The position numbers and the translations under genes were made by a program. The notes under the pieces are model-generated. The model did no database searches, was not told where the DNA came from, and saw nothing but the letters and a program-made list of their open reading frames with translations. A stretch of DNA of 64,000 bases. It comes from Epithemia pelagica (Eukaryota > Bacillariophyta > Bacillariophyceae > Surirellales > Surirellaceae). Positions 28,725 to 40,020 of the stretch are shown piece by piece. The stretch covers positions 1,426,001 through 1,490,000 of the forward strand of contig OX337230.1 in NCBI GenBank assembly GCA_946965045.2, given 5' to 3'. Each line of letters starts with the position of its first letter. The first letter of the stretch is position 1.

Positions 28725-31427
28725 ATGAGGAGGACAACGACATGCAACCTGGCACTACTGGCGGTGGTCTTGTTCGGGACGGCCATAATGGCCGAAGGGA
28801 AGGTTCGACAACAATCCCCGTGTCCAGGCATTAGCGTGGGAGATGAACCTGTGGAATGCCATGGTGCGATCCACAAACTACATTCCTATCGTCGCGAAAG
28901 GACCAAACGACGACTGGGGGGACAACGGTACTTGGACGCAGATGCCTTTGCAACGAGCCATGGAAAAAAGAGTGCCACCGGTGACGACCAAGATGATCAA
29001 GACGACGACGATGATGGCAATGGACAACAAGCACAATACACGCCGCCACCCACTACTCCCAACCCTACCATGGCTCCTCCGACATTGCAACCCGCCACCA
29101 TGACGGGAACTCCAGCATCTGCCGGACCCCTTTCACCCACCTTGTTTGTCAATCCCAACAACAATAATGGTGCCTCGACTCCCACTGCTGGTGGAGGCCC
29201 CATGATGACACCGAATGGATCTCCCACGGGAGCGCCCGCATCGGGCGGCAGTGTCACTACCAATGGTGGAAACACCAGTCCATCGGCCAGTCCCGCCACT
29301 CCGACTACGACCAATGGAGGAGGAGGAGGAGATGACACGTCCCAACTCAATACTCTGAGCAACAATGATCGAACCGTTCCCAAACGAAACAACGATGCGG
29401 ACAACAACAACAGTGGGGACGACCATGACCATCGAGCGCTTCTCATTACCATGTGGATTCTCATTGTGCTCTGTCTCTTTGTGCTTTGTGGCATGTGCTT
29501 TGGTTGTTTGCGAGAAGAAAAGCGTCGACAAGAAGAACAAGAAGCCAAGGGAAAGCGAGATTTGGCCGACCTCGACCATCATTCCTTGGGAACCGATGAT
29601 AGTACCATGATATTGGAACCTATCGGTGCCACTCCGCATGGAGATAGTTTTGACGAAGAGGGGGCTCCTACCAATGAATCTGCGGCCTTGCTTCCCACAA
29701 CGCCATCTGACTCTCATAATCTTTCCCCGCCTCCCATTCAACGATCATCCCGAATGCCTCCCAGTACACCGGAAGAACGGCGCACCCTGGAATCGGCCCA
29801 CGACAAGGACCACAAGCCTGATTCCGACCAAGAAGAAGAGGACGACGATGATTGTGGACTGGAATACCTGTGCGATGGTCTTTCACCACCCGCCATTCTA
29901 CGATCACGACAACCACCCTCGTCGTCCTCGACATCCCCGAAAGACGACAGTCCGTCACCCCCGACCGAAGATGGAGTCGAAATTCTGGAAGCTGAATATA
30001 TGGCTTCGTTTGATTTAATCTCCGAGACTGGCAACAGTCCCAAAGAAAACGACCAAGACGAAGACGACGAGGAAGAAAAGAAGGAGGAAGAAAACTCGTA
30101 CCCAGGATACGTGCAACATCTGGTTGGTACCAAAACGGCCGGCGCGTCGGAAGGAGACCAGAGTCATGGTGGCAACGTGGATTCCCGGTCCACAACCCCC
30201 ATGCCGGACTCCCCCGTGTCGCAGACACGTTCGGGTGTCAGCAATGATGGATCCACAATGGACACTCCGTCAAAACCTCAAGAGTCTCAACAACAACCAG
30301 AGGAAGGGAATCGGTCGTCCGTTTCGTCCATTGCCTATTCGTCGCTCTTTTCGGGAACCTCCGCCGCGTCTCCAGTGTTTCGAAGATTTTCCAGAAACGC
30401 AGATGAGTCCAAGGATCAAGGTGGTATTCGCATCCTCAAGGCCAATGACAGAACACAAGCCAGTACGACGACCGACCAGGATGATGCACCAAATGCTGCT
30501 GGTACTTCGTCCGCCACGAGCACAAGCACAGCAAAAGCCACCTTTCATCCGTCCAGCAGTCAAGACCACGACGAATGTCGTCGAGCCGTGAGTCTTTTGG
30601 GTTCCTCCTCCGAGTCGGAGGATTCTGCCGAGAATGAGGTTGCGTATCAACTGAGTGATGACTCATCATCCTCGTACCTGTTTGAGGGACCCGACTCGGT
30701 CAAACTATCCCAAACGAAAGACACAAAGAATACCGAGGGTCAGACAATGACTGAAGCTTCGGATGATGAACCCAAGAACGAGAATGAAGACTTCCAAACC
30801 AAAACGGTAGAAGTAGATATGGAATTTGTTCATAAACAAGAGCCACCTGAAAAGGTTCTCCCCGTGGAAGGAGAGCGACGAATCGTCGATACAAGAGAGC
30901 TCTTGGTCATGCCGACTCCCAGGTATCCAGAGGAAAAGAAGGACGACTCTTCTGCTCCAGTGATGCGATCCAGGTCGTTTGAATCGTACAATCGCTACAG
31001 AGATGCTTTGAGGGCTTCCCTCCACTCGGACCGCCGAGATCGATCTCATTCGTGGGATGCGGACCTAGGCAGGGAACGTGGACTTGTGTTCCGTAGACAG
31101 TCCCTTACCGACCGAGAAAATGACGGCGACAGTGACCGCAGTGAGTCCGACGATGACCTAGACATGGACGATGACGACGACGACGACGAAGGAGAAGAAG
31201 AAAACCACGCAGAATACATTCATCGTCGGTTACCAAAAGACAGTGAAAACAATCCATTTGCCTCTGCCTCATCAAGACCAAGCAGCTACCGCAATAGTGT
31301 GGGAATGTGGATCCAAAGTTTGGCGGAACAGAGATCCGCTCGACAACAACTAAGACACCAAGAGCGAGATCGTGATCACGAACACGAACAGTTGGCAGAT
31401 GTATCTTCCAACCCTATAGACGTATAA
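28725..31427 (+). CDS. Single-pass membrane protein with long acidic tail, unknown
   Basis: 900 residues, not recognised. A cleavable signal peptide (LALLAVVLFGTAIMAEG) is followed by a short luminal part rich in Thr, Pro, Gly and Asn, likely O-glycosylated. One transmembrane helix lies near 240-262 (ALLITMWILIVLCLFVLCGMC), followed by basic residues. About 630 cytoplasmic residues follow that are acidic and Ser-rich, with many SP, SD and DDE runs and an RSRSFESYNRYRDALRASLH segment that could be a phosphorylated motif. Topology suggests a type I cell-surface or vesicle protein. A short Cys-rich patch next to the helix may be palmitoylated. Confidence 0.65.
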   Translation: MRRTTTCNLALLAVVLFGTAIMAEGKVRQQSPCPGISVGDEPVECHGAIHKLHSYRRERTKRRLGGQRYLDADAFATSHGKKSATGDDQDDQDDDDDGNGQQAQYTPPPTTPNPTMAPPTLQPATMTGTPASAGPLSPTLFVNPNNNNGASTPTAGGGPMMTPNGSPTGAPASGGSVTTNGGNTSPSASPATPTTTNGGGGGDDTSQLNTLSNNDRTVPKRNNDADNNNSGDDHDHRALLITMWILIVLCLFVLCGMCFGCLREEKRRQEEQEAKGKRDLADLDHHSLGTDDSTMILEPIGATPHGDSFDEEGAPTNESAALLPTTPSDSHNLSPPPIQRSSRMPPSTPEERRTLESAHDKDHKPDSDQEEEDDDDCGLEYLCDGLSPPAILRSRQPPSSSSTSPKDDSPSPPTEDGVEILEAEYMASFDLISETGNSPKENDQDEDDEEEKKEEENSYPGYVQHLVGTKTAGASEGDQSHGGNVDSRSTTPMPDSPVSQTRSGVSNDGSTMDTPSKPQESQQQPEEGNRSSVSSIAYSSLFSGTSAASPVFRRFSRNADESKDQGGIRILKANDRTQASTTTDQDDAPNAAGTSSATSTSTAKATFHPSSSQDHDECRRAVSLLGSSSESEDSAENEVAYQLSDDSSSSYLFEGPDSVKLSQTKDTKNTEGQTMTEASDDEPKNENEDFQTKTVEVDMEFVHKQEPPEKVLPVEGERRIVDTRELLVMPTPRYPEEKKDDSSAPVMRSRSFESYNRYRDALRASLHSDRRDRSHSWDADLGRERGLVFRRQSLTDRENDGDSDRSESDDDLDMDDDDDDDEGEEENHAEYIHRRLPKDSENNPFASASSRPSSYRNSVGMWIQSLAEQRSARQQLRHQERDRDHEHEQLADVSSNPIDV

Positions 31428-31689
31428 ACTGTGCTAGGTGTGTGAGAATGGGATGGCAAGGGGTTGCGTGTTGAAAAGTGCATCAGTTGTCGGAAAAAAC
31501 TATCAAACGACCAAAAACGTTGTAAAATTTGATAAGTTAATGTACCAGTTGCAGTAAACGAAACATGTTTAGTCAAAAAGACTTATGGAGTAATAGTCTA
31601 CAAAGAATACTACCGATAGCGGAAGTGCAAGTGGAGATTGCTAAAGTAGGAAGAAGGATATGTCGTTGGAATACAATGTACCGCAAGCT

Positions 31690-33429
31690 CTAGAATGACG
31701 CCATGGTGTGTCGATCATAGTCTTCCTCCTCCTCCTCCTCATCATCATCAGTTTCGTCATCGTATTCGGGCTCGGGGTCCCCTACGACATCTTCGGTTTC
31801 AATTTCGTAATGCCGAACAGGATCTTCCTTGTGTTCTTCCTTGTACTTGAGCAGTACCGTGTCCCTTGGATCACTGTGGTTGTTTTCTTTGCCTCCTTGG
31901 TACGACGATTGTCGTCCTCCTTTTTTATGGTTGGGACTGTATCTATCATTGTCATCGTCAATGGCAGTTGTATTGTCCGGATCACGCGCTTGATCCAATC
32001 GTTGCAGAATGGCATCGGCACGGACACCATGAATTCCCGGATATTTGGAAACTTTTTCACACATGGTTCGTATCTCGGGTGCTTGTTTCTCCATGACGAG
32101 ACAGGATTCGGAACCACTTTGGACCAACAACAAGAGCAGCAACAGACTGGAATCTTCCAAGGAATCACGTGTCCAATAGGCCAAATCACGGTCGCTTTCG
32201 TCCAAGACATGTGCGGCCAAAAAGGGGAATTTGGTGGTACCGGCCACAATGGCGGCATTGTCCTGCACTGTCACGAGATTCCGCATCAAGGCCATGCACC
32301 ATCGGACTGTCGCAGCTTCAACGGTCGAGACTTGCTTTTCGTGACCACGACGAATGGATGGTGTAAAGGTCACAACCAAGTCTTCGACGATCCGCAACAA
32401 GGAATCTTTATTGGCCGTGGGTGATTGAAAGCCATACGAGGACTGGGCCGATCGTGTTCGAGTGGTCATCATGAGGGCAGCCGTCAGGGTCGCCGGTGGT
32501 GTGTAGGGTATTAACATGAGTTTGGCCTCTTCCAAAAAGGACAAATTGTACAAACAGGCAGCGGCAATGTGGGATTCGGCCAAACGACGTTGAAAAATGT
32601 GCAACAAGGAAAACAACAAGGCGTCACGGATTTCACCCAACAGCATGTGTCGTTTGTTTTCTTCGGGAATACACAAATTGTTCAACAACAACAAGGCTTG
32701 TCGACGGTCGTGACTGGCGGCCTCGGGGGCCAAACAGGGCAACAAGGCCTCAATGGTATTCAAACGATCCGTACATACGACCGGCACTCTGGGTGGCCAA
32801 AAAGGTGTTGTTATTGTTGTTGTGTGCAGGTGTTGGTCCATGGCGACAAGAGAACAAAAGACAACGACAACCAAGAACAGAATAGAACAGAAATTAGAGT
32901 CCGTGAGCAGCAGTCGTCGTATGGCGTAAAAAATGAGGCGAAAATCCGTCGGCACCAGGACGATTGGAACTGGACGAGGTAGGGTAATTGTTTTGTTGCA
33001 GGAAACTGTCCACCGGTACAAGAGAAACCTGGATTCGTTCTCGTTGCATCATCCACACTGACATTCTTGGTGAATGATGTGTTTTGCCATTGCGCGGCGA
33101 TCTTACCTGTGTCGTTGGCTTTCCTTATCAGTTAGTTTGAATAATTTTTGCAAGGCAATGGTTCGAGCCTTGTTGGAGGCTTTCAAATCTTTGAGCAAGG
33201 GTCCAATCATGGCCTTGTAGTCCATTTCAAAGGCCTCGTCATCCTCATCGTGAACTCCCAAGGGATTGCTACACGGTCCTCGACCATTGGTCGGTGACAA
33301 ACAAACGGCTGGATTCATGCTTTGCAAAATTTGACGAAAAATACCACCACCACCACCATTCTGAGTATTTATATTCTTTCCAGCGGTGGAAAAACTCTGG
33401 TCGGATGCCAATGACATGGTCGCTGCCAT
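31690..33429 (-). CDS. Two-exon armadillo/HEAT-like repeat protein
   Basis: Two open frames join across a GT-AG intron: exon 1 33429-33107, exon 2 32788-31690, 1422 nt, 473 residues. The donor AG/GTAAGA is textbook and the splice keeps frame, while the unspliced first frame stops right at the donor. Exon 1 ends with a helix (ARTIALQKLFKLTDKESQ) and exon 2 continues helical pairs (DRRQALLLLNNLCIPEENK, AAACLYNLSFLEEAKLML, MALMRNLVTVQDNAAIV) in an armadillo-like pattern. This suggests a protein-binding scaffold. The C-terminus is acidic. The ATG at 33429 was chosen; the region upstream is open but starts at GTG and is mostly polyasparagine. Partner unknown. Confidence 0.7.
32789..33106 (-). other. 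318-bp intron of the armadillo-like gene
   Basis: Minus strand: donor GTAAGATCGCC directly after CACAG; acceptor CCACCCAG before AGTGCCGG. Joining restores one frame. Confidence 0.75.
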
Positions 33430-34660
33430 TGGGTGATGGGTTCTTGGAAGTTGGGGAATGGGGAGAGAGAAGAATGCACTTGTTGTTCCTTGGGTATATG
33501 TCGAACGAGTTGCTGTTGCTCCTCGGTTGCGGTTGTTGTTGTTGTTGTTGTTGTTGCTTTCTTTGTCGGTTTCGTTACGCAGAATGACTTCCAGCACAAA
33601 TGGGGCGTGTGGAGTGATTGTTCTTTGTCGTGTTACGCTCCGACTTGACGCACATGGTGGAGTGTCGTGTAGAGAAAACGCCACAAATTAATTGTTGGGG
33701 ATCCGAATCAGATCCAATAAAATGGCGAACGGATACAAGAGTCCGAGATCCTCGGGTGGAGTTCGCACCTTACCTATGCCCTTTTGAAAATGCCACACAA
33801 ACTTTTGGTCTTGATCAGTCGTGGTCCGGTCCAAGCAATGCTCCCGGGTTTCGAGGGCTATACGAAAAATTAACGGTATGCGGGCAACACGTTCCCCCGT
33901 AACGTTCGTTCCGACACTTCTTGCGCGACCTGATTTCGTCCTTCGTGCGACCACCCGTTCAACGCGGGCATTCTCCGAAAAGATGCAGGGGACATGATGG
34001 CGGCCAACCGTTCGCCCCCAACCAACAATGAGAATGATACCACTGAAAAGTTTATCCCGAACCCAGCATCTGAACCGGAAGCGGATGGGACCAACAAAAT
34101 GCACGAACTAGTTCCTCCTGTCAGCCAACATACAAATAATAATCAGTGCCCCCTCATGGCAGAAAAGGGAGTCTGCGACGAACAATGTACAAGTCTGTCG
34201 GAAGAAGTTGTGGGTTGTGTTTGTGAGTACTATAGATGGCACTCGTATCGCTTTCTAGGCATCTCTGCACCAACATATATCTATGATACTATCATCATCG
34301 CTTCTTCCCTTCCTCTTCATCTTTGCCCAAGCAAGGGAATAAGCACAACAACGCACAATCACAACCAATGACACCGGAGCAAGGTCCTTCTTTCTTTTCT
34401 CTGTACTGTGTCAAAAAGATCAGAGACGCAGAAAGCGAAACATCGACGTGTGAGGATGATGTCGTCATCGTCATCGTCGCGAGTACGTTTAGAACTTTTC
34501 GTACTCGCGTTGCGGTTAGGTGGATCGTTTTCGTTAACAGTCCGTCGACATGTATCGACCGGAAATGTCGGTAGTAATTGTCCACGCACGAGATCACTCC
34601 CTGTTGTGCGGCTTGTCATTACACACCCTCTAACTTTCTGTAAATGCACTGCACTATTGC
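33430..34660. other. Intergenic with 5' leader of the armadillo-like gene
   Basis: Contains a GTT/AAC microsatellite (about 33532-33563) that would encode Asn if the leader were translated. A + strand frame 33994-34371 (125 codons) has no recognisable domain and is left uncalled. Tail of the CR gene lies to the right. Confidence 0.35.
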
Positions 34661-36409
34661 TCAACCCCTTGTTGACTCATCGTATGCCGGGCTGTAGTCT
34701 ATCCCAATCACGTATTGAGGTATCTTCAGATATCTCTCTGTATCCTGAAAAGAATCCAGCTTTTTGAGGAACTCCCCGATGTAGGTTTTCACTAGTGTAA
34801 TTGGCTTTTTCTTGTGGGAGTCCAGCAATTGCTGAATGGTGAAGATTCCGTTGTCGTTCAAAATTTTCTTCCTCGCTTCTCCAATCCCATTGATTTCAGA
34901 GCAATCAGCAGTCATTACCGCATCCACACATGTCTTGCCCGCAAAGATCGGATCGTTTGATATCTTCTGCTTCCTGAACTTGCTTTCCATTTTGGATGGC
35001 ACGACGAAAACAAGCTTCGCGAAAGACGGGTTCGACTTGACTGTTTCCAGATGTCCCAAAGACTTGAGCAAGTCTACAATGCCGTCAAGGTCTTCTTCGT
35101 GATTGTAGGACCTCGTCATCTGAAACATCCATATCCCAGATTCATTTTCGTAGTACGAATCAATCGACTGTAGGTTCGGCGCGTCGGGTATGTTATACGC
35201 ATTCACCAGCATTTCCTCAAGGGGCTCCTCCAATTTGAACCGCTTATAGTTGTCCGTTGCCGCCTCAATGACAAGCGTGACTGGTGATATTCCTTCCATC
35301 AGAGGCCTCAAGTTAAACTCCCGTCCCTTGAGAAAAATCTCGTGCGCAAACTCCTCAAAGAGCCAGGAGAGAAACGGACCAGCCTTGCCCGCTCCGTCCA
35401 GCCAGAGCATCAACTTTTGTCGCTCAGAGTCGAGAGACTGGGTCAGCTTATTGTGCATCATCGAAGCGACCATCTTGGAAGCTGGTTTCAATTTCTTATC
35501 CGTCCAGTCGGCATTGTCCCTGACGTAGTGCATAAGTCGATAGACGACATTCTGCAGGTCCACCTTGCCCTCGAAGCACCTTGCCACGTAATCCAACGAT
35601 TCGATCTTGCCCAAAGCGGTATCGATGGCTTCTTTGCCCTCCCGAAGAAAATAGTTATCAGTGGTGAGGGTATACCGCGCAGTGCCCCCAAAGAGTTCAA
35701 TCCTTCCAAGCAATTGTTCTGGGGACAATTCTAGACCGAGCACATAAACGGCCTCCTTGAGTTCAGACGGAGTCCACATGGGCATGTAGAGTCGCACGTG
35801 ATGCTGGCCCTTCCTCATCGTTTCAAACCAACCCGAGTTGGGGGAAGGGAAGGCAACCATTCGGGAGTTGCCCATGGGAACCATGTCAGGAGGTCCGTCG
35901 TAGAGGTAGAGTTCGCATACCTGGAACGGAATGTCCTTTCCGTGATATATAAAGTGGGGAAGGGAAGCATCTCTTTCCTTAATTTCCTTCAGAGAATACC
36001 ACTCCTTGACCTCCATAACTTTTCGTTCCTTCGAGAAGGATGCAGTGAGAACCCGCCTACAGGGATTTTTCTGCCTGTACTTTTGGAAGAAGTAGAGGTA
36101 AAAGATCGACTTGCCGATCCCAGGGGTTCCAGTGACGGTGATATATTTCCTTGTTTGCAGCCTTTGCAGGACCTCCTCGAAGTAGAGCGGGTAGCACTCT
36201 CGGATGAAGATCTTCTTTCCAATCAACTCGTTCGACTGGGGGACGTTGGGCGGTACGTCCGTCAGGTTGTCGTGCGAATAAATCATGCTGCTATTGGCGA
36301 ACGGTACCTGACATGCGCCTCCTCCTCCATCTTCGTCCATCGAATTATTTGGCGGACCTTCTTCATCCTTGCTTTCCTCTAAGTCCATTGGGTCTTGCGT
36401 CGACATCAT
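34661..36409 (-). CDS. CR (Crinkler/RHS)-class P-loop NTPase with nuclease-like C-terminal half
   Basis: 582 residues. After an acidic ~55-residue start, the NTPase core opens with KKIFIRECYPLYFEEVL and Walker A GTPGIGKS (94-101) followed by IFYLYF, the hallmark of trypanosome RHS and oomycete/fungal Crinkler proteins. A Walker B-like LYLYDG lies near 178, then a helical region. The second half carries the order seen in the restriction-endonuclease-like tip of this class: VTLVIEAATDNY, then ENESGIWMFQMTRSYNHE, then LVFVVPSKMESKFRKQKI. A short helix-hairpin-like end follows (ILNDNGIFTIQQLL). No ubiquitin-like header is present. Such proteins are proposed to act on nucleic acids in conflict or effector roles; the role here is unknown. 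Its start lies 48 bp from a Copia LTR. Confidence 0.82.
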   Translation of the reverse strand: MMSTQDPMDLEESKDEEGPPNNSMDEDGGGGACQVPFANSSMIYSHDNLTDVPPNVPQSNELIGKKIFIRECYPLYFEEVLQRLQTRKYITVTGTPGIGKSIFYLYFFQKYRQKNPCRRVLTASFSKERKVMEVKEWYSLKEIKERDASLPHFIYHGKDIPFQVCELYLYDGPPDMVPMGNSRMVAFPSPNSGWFETMRKGQHHVRLYMPMWTPSELKEAVYVLGLELSPEQLLGRIELFGGTARYTLTTDNYFLREGKEAIDTALGKIESLDYVARCFEGKVDLQNVVYRLMHYVRDNADWTDKKLKPASKMVASMMHNKLTQSLDSERQKLMLWLDGAGKAGPFLSWLFEEFAHEIFLKGREFNLRPLMEGISPVTLVIEAATDNYKRFKLEEPLEEMLVNAYNIPDAPNLQSIDSYYENESGIWMFQMTRSYNHEEDLDGIVDLLKSLGHLETVKSNPSFAKLVFVVPSKMESKFRKQKISNDPIFAGKTCVDAVMTADCSEINGIGEARKKILNDNGIFTIQQLLDSHKKKPITLVKTYIGEFLKKLDSFQDTERYLKIPQYVIGIDYSPAYDESTRG

Positions 36410-36457
36410 TGTTGCTCCGACGCTTGTTTATCCACGAAAAGAGTTTTGGAGGTCTGA

Positions 36458-37076
36458 TGTCTTATACGCCTCGTATTAGTCAACTTCTAAAAGACTGAGA
36501 TTACAACTGGAACTCTACTGTATGTCGTAACCCCCAAATCTCAATCCCAACCGGCTCTTAAATTTGAGCCCATAACCTGAGCATTTTAGATTTGAGATAA
36601 ATCTGAGACGAAATTTGTCCGGGGGTAGGCCCCGGCTCATGAACTTTCGTCGTAAACTTATTCTGAAATCAAAATGGATATAAATATTCAGACATGAGTA
36701 TTCTAAGTCGTATGCCTTCCCCGTGACATTATTATTTACACAACCTTCTTTGTTATTTAGAGAAGTGTCTTGGGGTCTGTGGGGGATACGGCGCGAAAAA
36801 CTTATTAAGATATTCATCTTTGTATATTGTATAAAATATGCTGGCGTGTGATTCACAGCTTGTCATTTTGCGTCTAAGACATTCAGTAGCAGTCGTGATC
36901 TTATACTTAAGCTCTACTTTTTGGAATTATTTCTAAGTTTTGCATTGGATTAAGTTTATGACATACAGTAGAGGCCCACTACGAAAGATATGTTTTCCCC
37001 TTTCCAGTAAACGGGTATGCGGTAATGACCATGACCCCAGTCGTGGCGGGACTCTCGTATCAAGCTAGGATAAACA
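36458..37076 (-). repeat. Left (3') LTR of the Copia element, with nested insert
   Basis: 147 bp of LTR interrupted by a 469-bp insert plus a 3-bp duplication. It matches 41951-42100 outside the insert. Confidence 0.93.
36509..36977. mobile_element. 469-bp non-autonomous TIR element (MITE-like) inside the LTR
   Basis: The ends are imperfect 22-bp inverted repeats sharing CTCTACTGTATGTC and TAA, with outermost GG. The insert is bordered by a direct ACT on both sides (36506-36508 and 36978-36980); the right LTR reads ACAACTACGAAAG without interruption, which proves the empty site. The interior is AT-rich, with no coding capacity. A 3-bp duplication fits PIF/Harbinger or CACTA; the GG ends favour the former, but ACT is not the usual Harbinger target. 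Confidence 0.9.
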
Positions 37077-37109
37077 GTCCCCGTAAGAGACGCAGGATCT
37101 TACCCAGTC

Positions 37110-38690
37110 CTAGAGATGAACCGGAGTCCCGACAACACGTGAGTCAATCGAGGGTGGGCCCGACCGTCCAAATGCAGAAGAGTAAGTAAACTGAGACAGG
37201 AGCTCATTTCGACAATCACGCGGTAACATCTTGGTGAACAAATCAGCAATATTGGTGGCCGTGTCTTCCTTGCCAACGCGTAAGATACCGGCTGCCGCAG
37301 CCTCGCGCACAGAGTGGTAGTTGATCGCATTGTGTCGTTTGGACAGTACCGATGCAGGTAGACTCGTGTTCTTGACGACACCCCTGTTATCACAAAGCAA
37401 GTTCGCTGGTCCCACCCCAGGTACGCCAAACATCCGCAGCTTGTATCGAATGGAGACGATCATTTCTTTTGCAATTCGCATGGCTACAAACTCACTCCCA
37501 AAACTCGATGTTTCCACAGTGTTCTGCCGTCGAGAGTACCACAAGATCGGTGCGTTTTGAAGGAGGATCAGAACGCCGCTGTGTGACCGCCGCGTCACCA
37601 AATTGCCTGCATGATCCGCATCGACGAAGCATGTTACCTGTACTGGCCTCCCAAGTGGCTCTGGCATATTTGCCGGTACCTCTTCTGCGACGTCCCCGTA
37701 GAATTCCCGCCATTCTCCCGCGGATACTTGAGCAAAACATGTCTCATCCAATGTCACCTCCTTTGGATCGAATACTAACTTCATCTTCTTGTGTGTTTTT
37801 AGATATGCAAAGATGTGGTACACGGCCTCCAGGTGTCCCCGACGTGGGCTTGAGAGATATTGTGATAGCAGCGACACCTCAAGGTAAATATCCACTCGAC
37901 CGAGCTCCACCGCCCACCGGAGTATTCCCACTAACTGTTGAAATCGTGCTGTAAGGTCCTTGTCTAACTCTTGGCTCACGTCCAACTCGGGCTTGTAAGC
38001 TGTAACGACTGGTACGTGTGCCGTCGTCTTCAAGTGCATTCCTGTCCCATCATCCTCTAGCATGCCTTCCACTATCTTTATTGCGTTGCTCACGTATTTC
38101 TCACTGTTCATTCCCCAGGCCCAAGTACCATCGGGTAGGTTGTGCCTGTAAATCTGCGCTCCAAGATATATCTCTGGCTCACCTATGCTCCCGGCCTTGA
38201 TCTTGTAGTGTTTGTTTATCTCGTCGAATACCGGGTGTGGATCCTCACTCACCAGGAGAATGTCGTCTACGTAGACCAGTATAAGTTCGTAGTATTCTTC
38301 CCCACTTTTCCTTTTCTTCTTGCGTCGTAGTACACAAGGGTCCGCCATGGTATCACGAAATCCCATGTCGTACAAGGTGGCCATGAGCGTGGCCCGCCAA
38401 CTAGCCCCTGAAGACTTTAACCCATACAGGGCTCTCACCATGACACACACTCGACCTTGAAACTCCTTCCCTACCTCCTGTCCGCCAAGAAACCATATCT
38501 TCTCCCTGCATGGTGCATTCAAATATGCATTGCCAATATCACAGGCGAGAATGTTGAGTTCGTTCAAGGCAGCGATTAGGAATGCCACCCGGATCGAATC
38601 ACGGCTCACCACGCTCGAGTAGGTTAAGCTGCTTGGCGCGTCCGTCATATGTCCTCCCGCCACCAGGCGTGCTTTCCGCGTAAGATCCAT
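37110..38690 (-). pseudogene. Copia pol, reverse transcriptase and RNase H part
   Basis: 526 codons. The frame opens in the RT start (MDLTRKARLVAGGH), with CDIGNAYLNAP and VRALYGLKSSGASWR, and the catalytic YVDDIL box. The RNase H part has CFVDADHAGN, RRSHSGVLILL and SSFGSEFVAMRIA. All are typical of Copia. The frame does not join the upstream ORF: one extra base near 38695 separates them. Confidence 0.9.
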
Positions 38691-40020
38691 CTTGATATCG
38701 AAACCTCCAGTACGTTGTCCCCGTCAACTCGTCTATCTTTAGAGCTTCTTCGACTGAGTGTGGTAGCTGAATCCCGTATTTCTTGGTCGTCCTCCAGTAC
38801 TTTTTCTTCACCTTCTTCACGATTCTACGCAGATGGTTTAGTACTTGTGGGACCCACCAATGGAAAGCGGGTTCTTGCTCGATTCCTTGCGCGACCGCGT
38901 ATTCCGCCAACTCTATTGCGTATCCTTCCTTCATATCTTTCAGTGGTACCCACTCCTGGTTGCCATCAATCCATTCCACTGCTATCTCCCACCCTTTCGT
39001 CGTTCTTTTCGGATGCTTGTTCCCATTTGCCGAAACCGTGAAACCATCTTGTCGGCTGACCGCGTCCCCGTTCTTCTTGTGCCCTATGATTTCTTTCAGC
39101 ATCACGTGGCGTTTCCCTTCGCTATCAATTTGGGCAAACAGATTCTCGGCCACAACGTTCGCCGTATATTCGTGTACTGCACCCCCAGGGAACCTAACCG
39201 AGTAAGTTCTTGTGTCAAAGAGCGGATTCTTGTGCCTCCTGCCGATGGGCTTTCCGTCCAGTCCCTTTTGCCGCTTTATCACAGTCCCTATCACGTCCTC
39301 ACTTCCCACGTTCATCTTTATCTCTGCCCCTAGGAATTCGTCATATCCCTCTTCGTATTCCTCTGCCTCTCTCAGTGCTTCTTGCACCATCTTCCCATAT
39401 TCCTCGTCAGTTGGGATGATTCCCCTCTGGTGTCCCCGTCTTTCTTCCTCCAACTCCTCGACATCTTCCAAGTATCCCGGTCCCTTTGTTTCTTGGTCCG
39501 TAAAGTTCCTGTCATCAAGCTTTTCCGCAACAATCAACTTGAATTGCCTGATCCTTTCGGATATCTTTGGGTCATCCATGTCGGCCTGTGTGACGTGTTG
39601 TACCGTTGTCCTTGCTATCACTTTGCCCGACTTGGTTAAGACCCAATAACACAAGTCGCTGCCAATACGATGGGCAACTCCCAACCAGTACCCAAGTGAG
39701 GGCTGTTCGTCAGTGGTATCACCCTTCGAGTTGTCGTGAAACCACACGAGATCAAAAAACGAAAAATCGAGCCATTCGGATATGTCAGGCGTATCCCCAG
39801 CAAGTCGCTCAATTCCAGTCCGCCCATCTTGTCCCCGGGCGACGCGACTGAGGATGCCGGCTTCATATACGAGGCCATAGTCCCAAAGACGCTTTGGAAC
39901 GTTCAAATCGGCCATGCGACGGCGCCAACGTTGTTTGAGTAGTCCGATCTCTCTTTCTGAGCGATGGTTTTGCTTGCCTGTGCCCTTTTCGCTCCATTTA
40001 ATGTCGATACGATGGTGCCG
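38599..40020 (-). pseudogene. Copia pol, integrase C-terminal and RT N-terminal remnant
   Basis: The long frame ends at 38599 and can be read back past its ATG (39915) to about 40020, where it still looks like the end of the integrase catalytic core (GKQNHRSEREIGLLKQRW with the last catalytic Glu). Upstream of that the frame is lost. The aspartic protease, the HHCC finger and the first two integrase Asp positions are absent, so about a kilobase has been deleted between gag and here. The C-terminal 438 codons are the variable integrase tail and RT start. Confidence 0.8.

Noticed and set aside
33994-34371. Plus-strand 125-codon frame
   Set aside because: No recognisable domain or conserved pattern; the end is low complexity. 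Could be real, but evidence is too weak.
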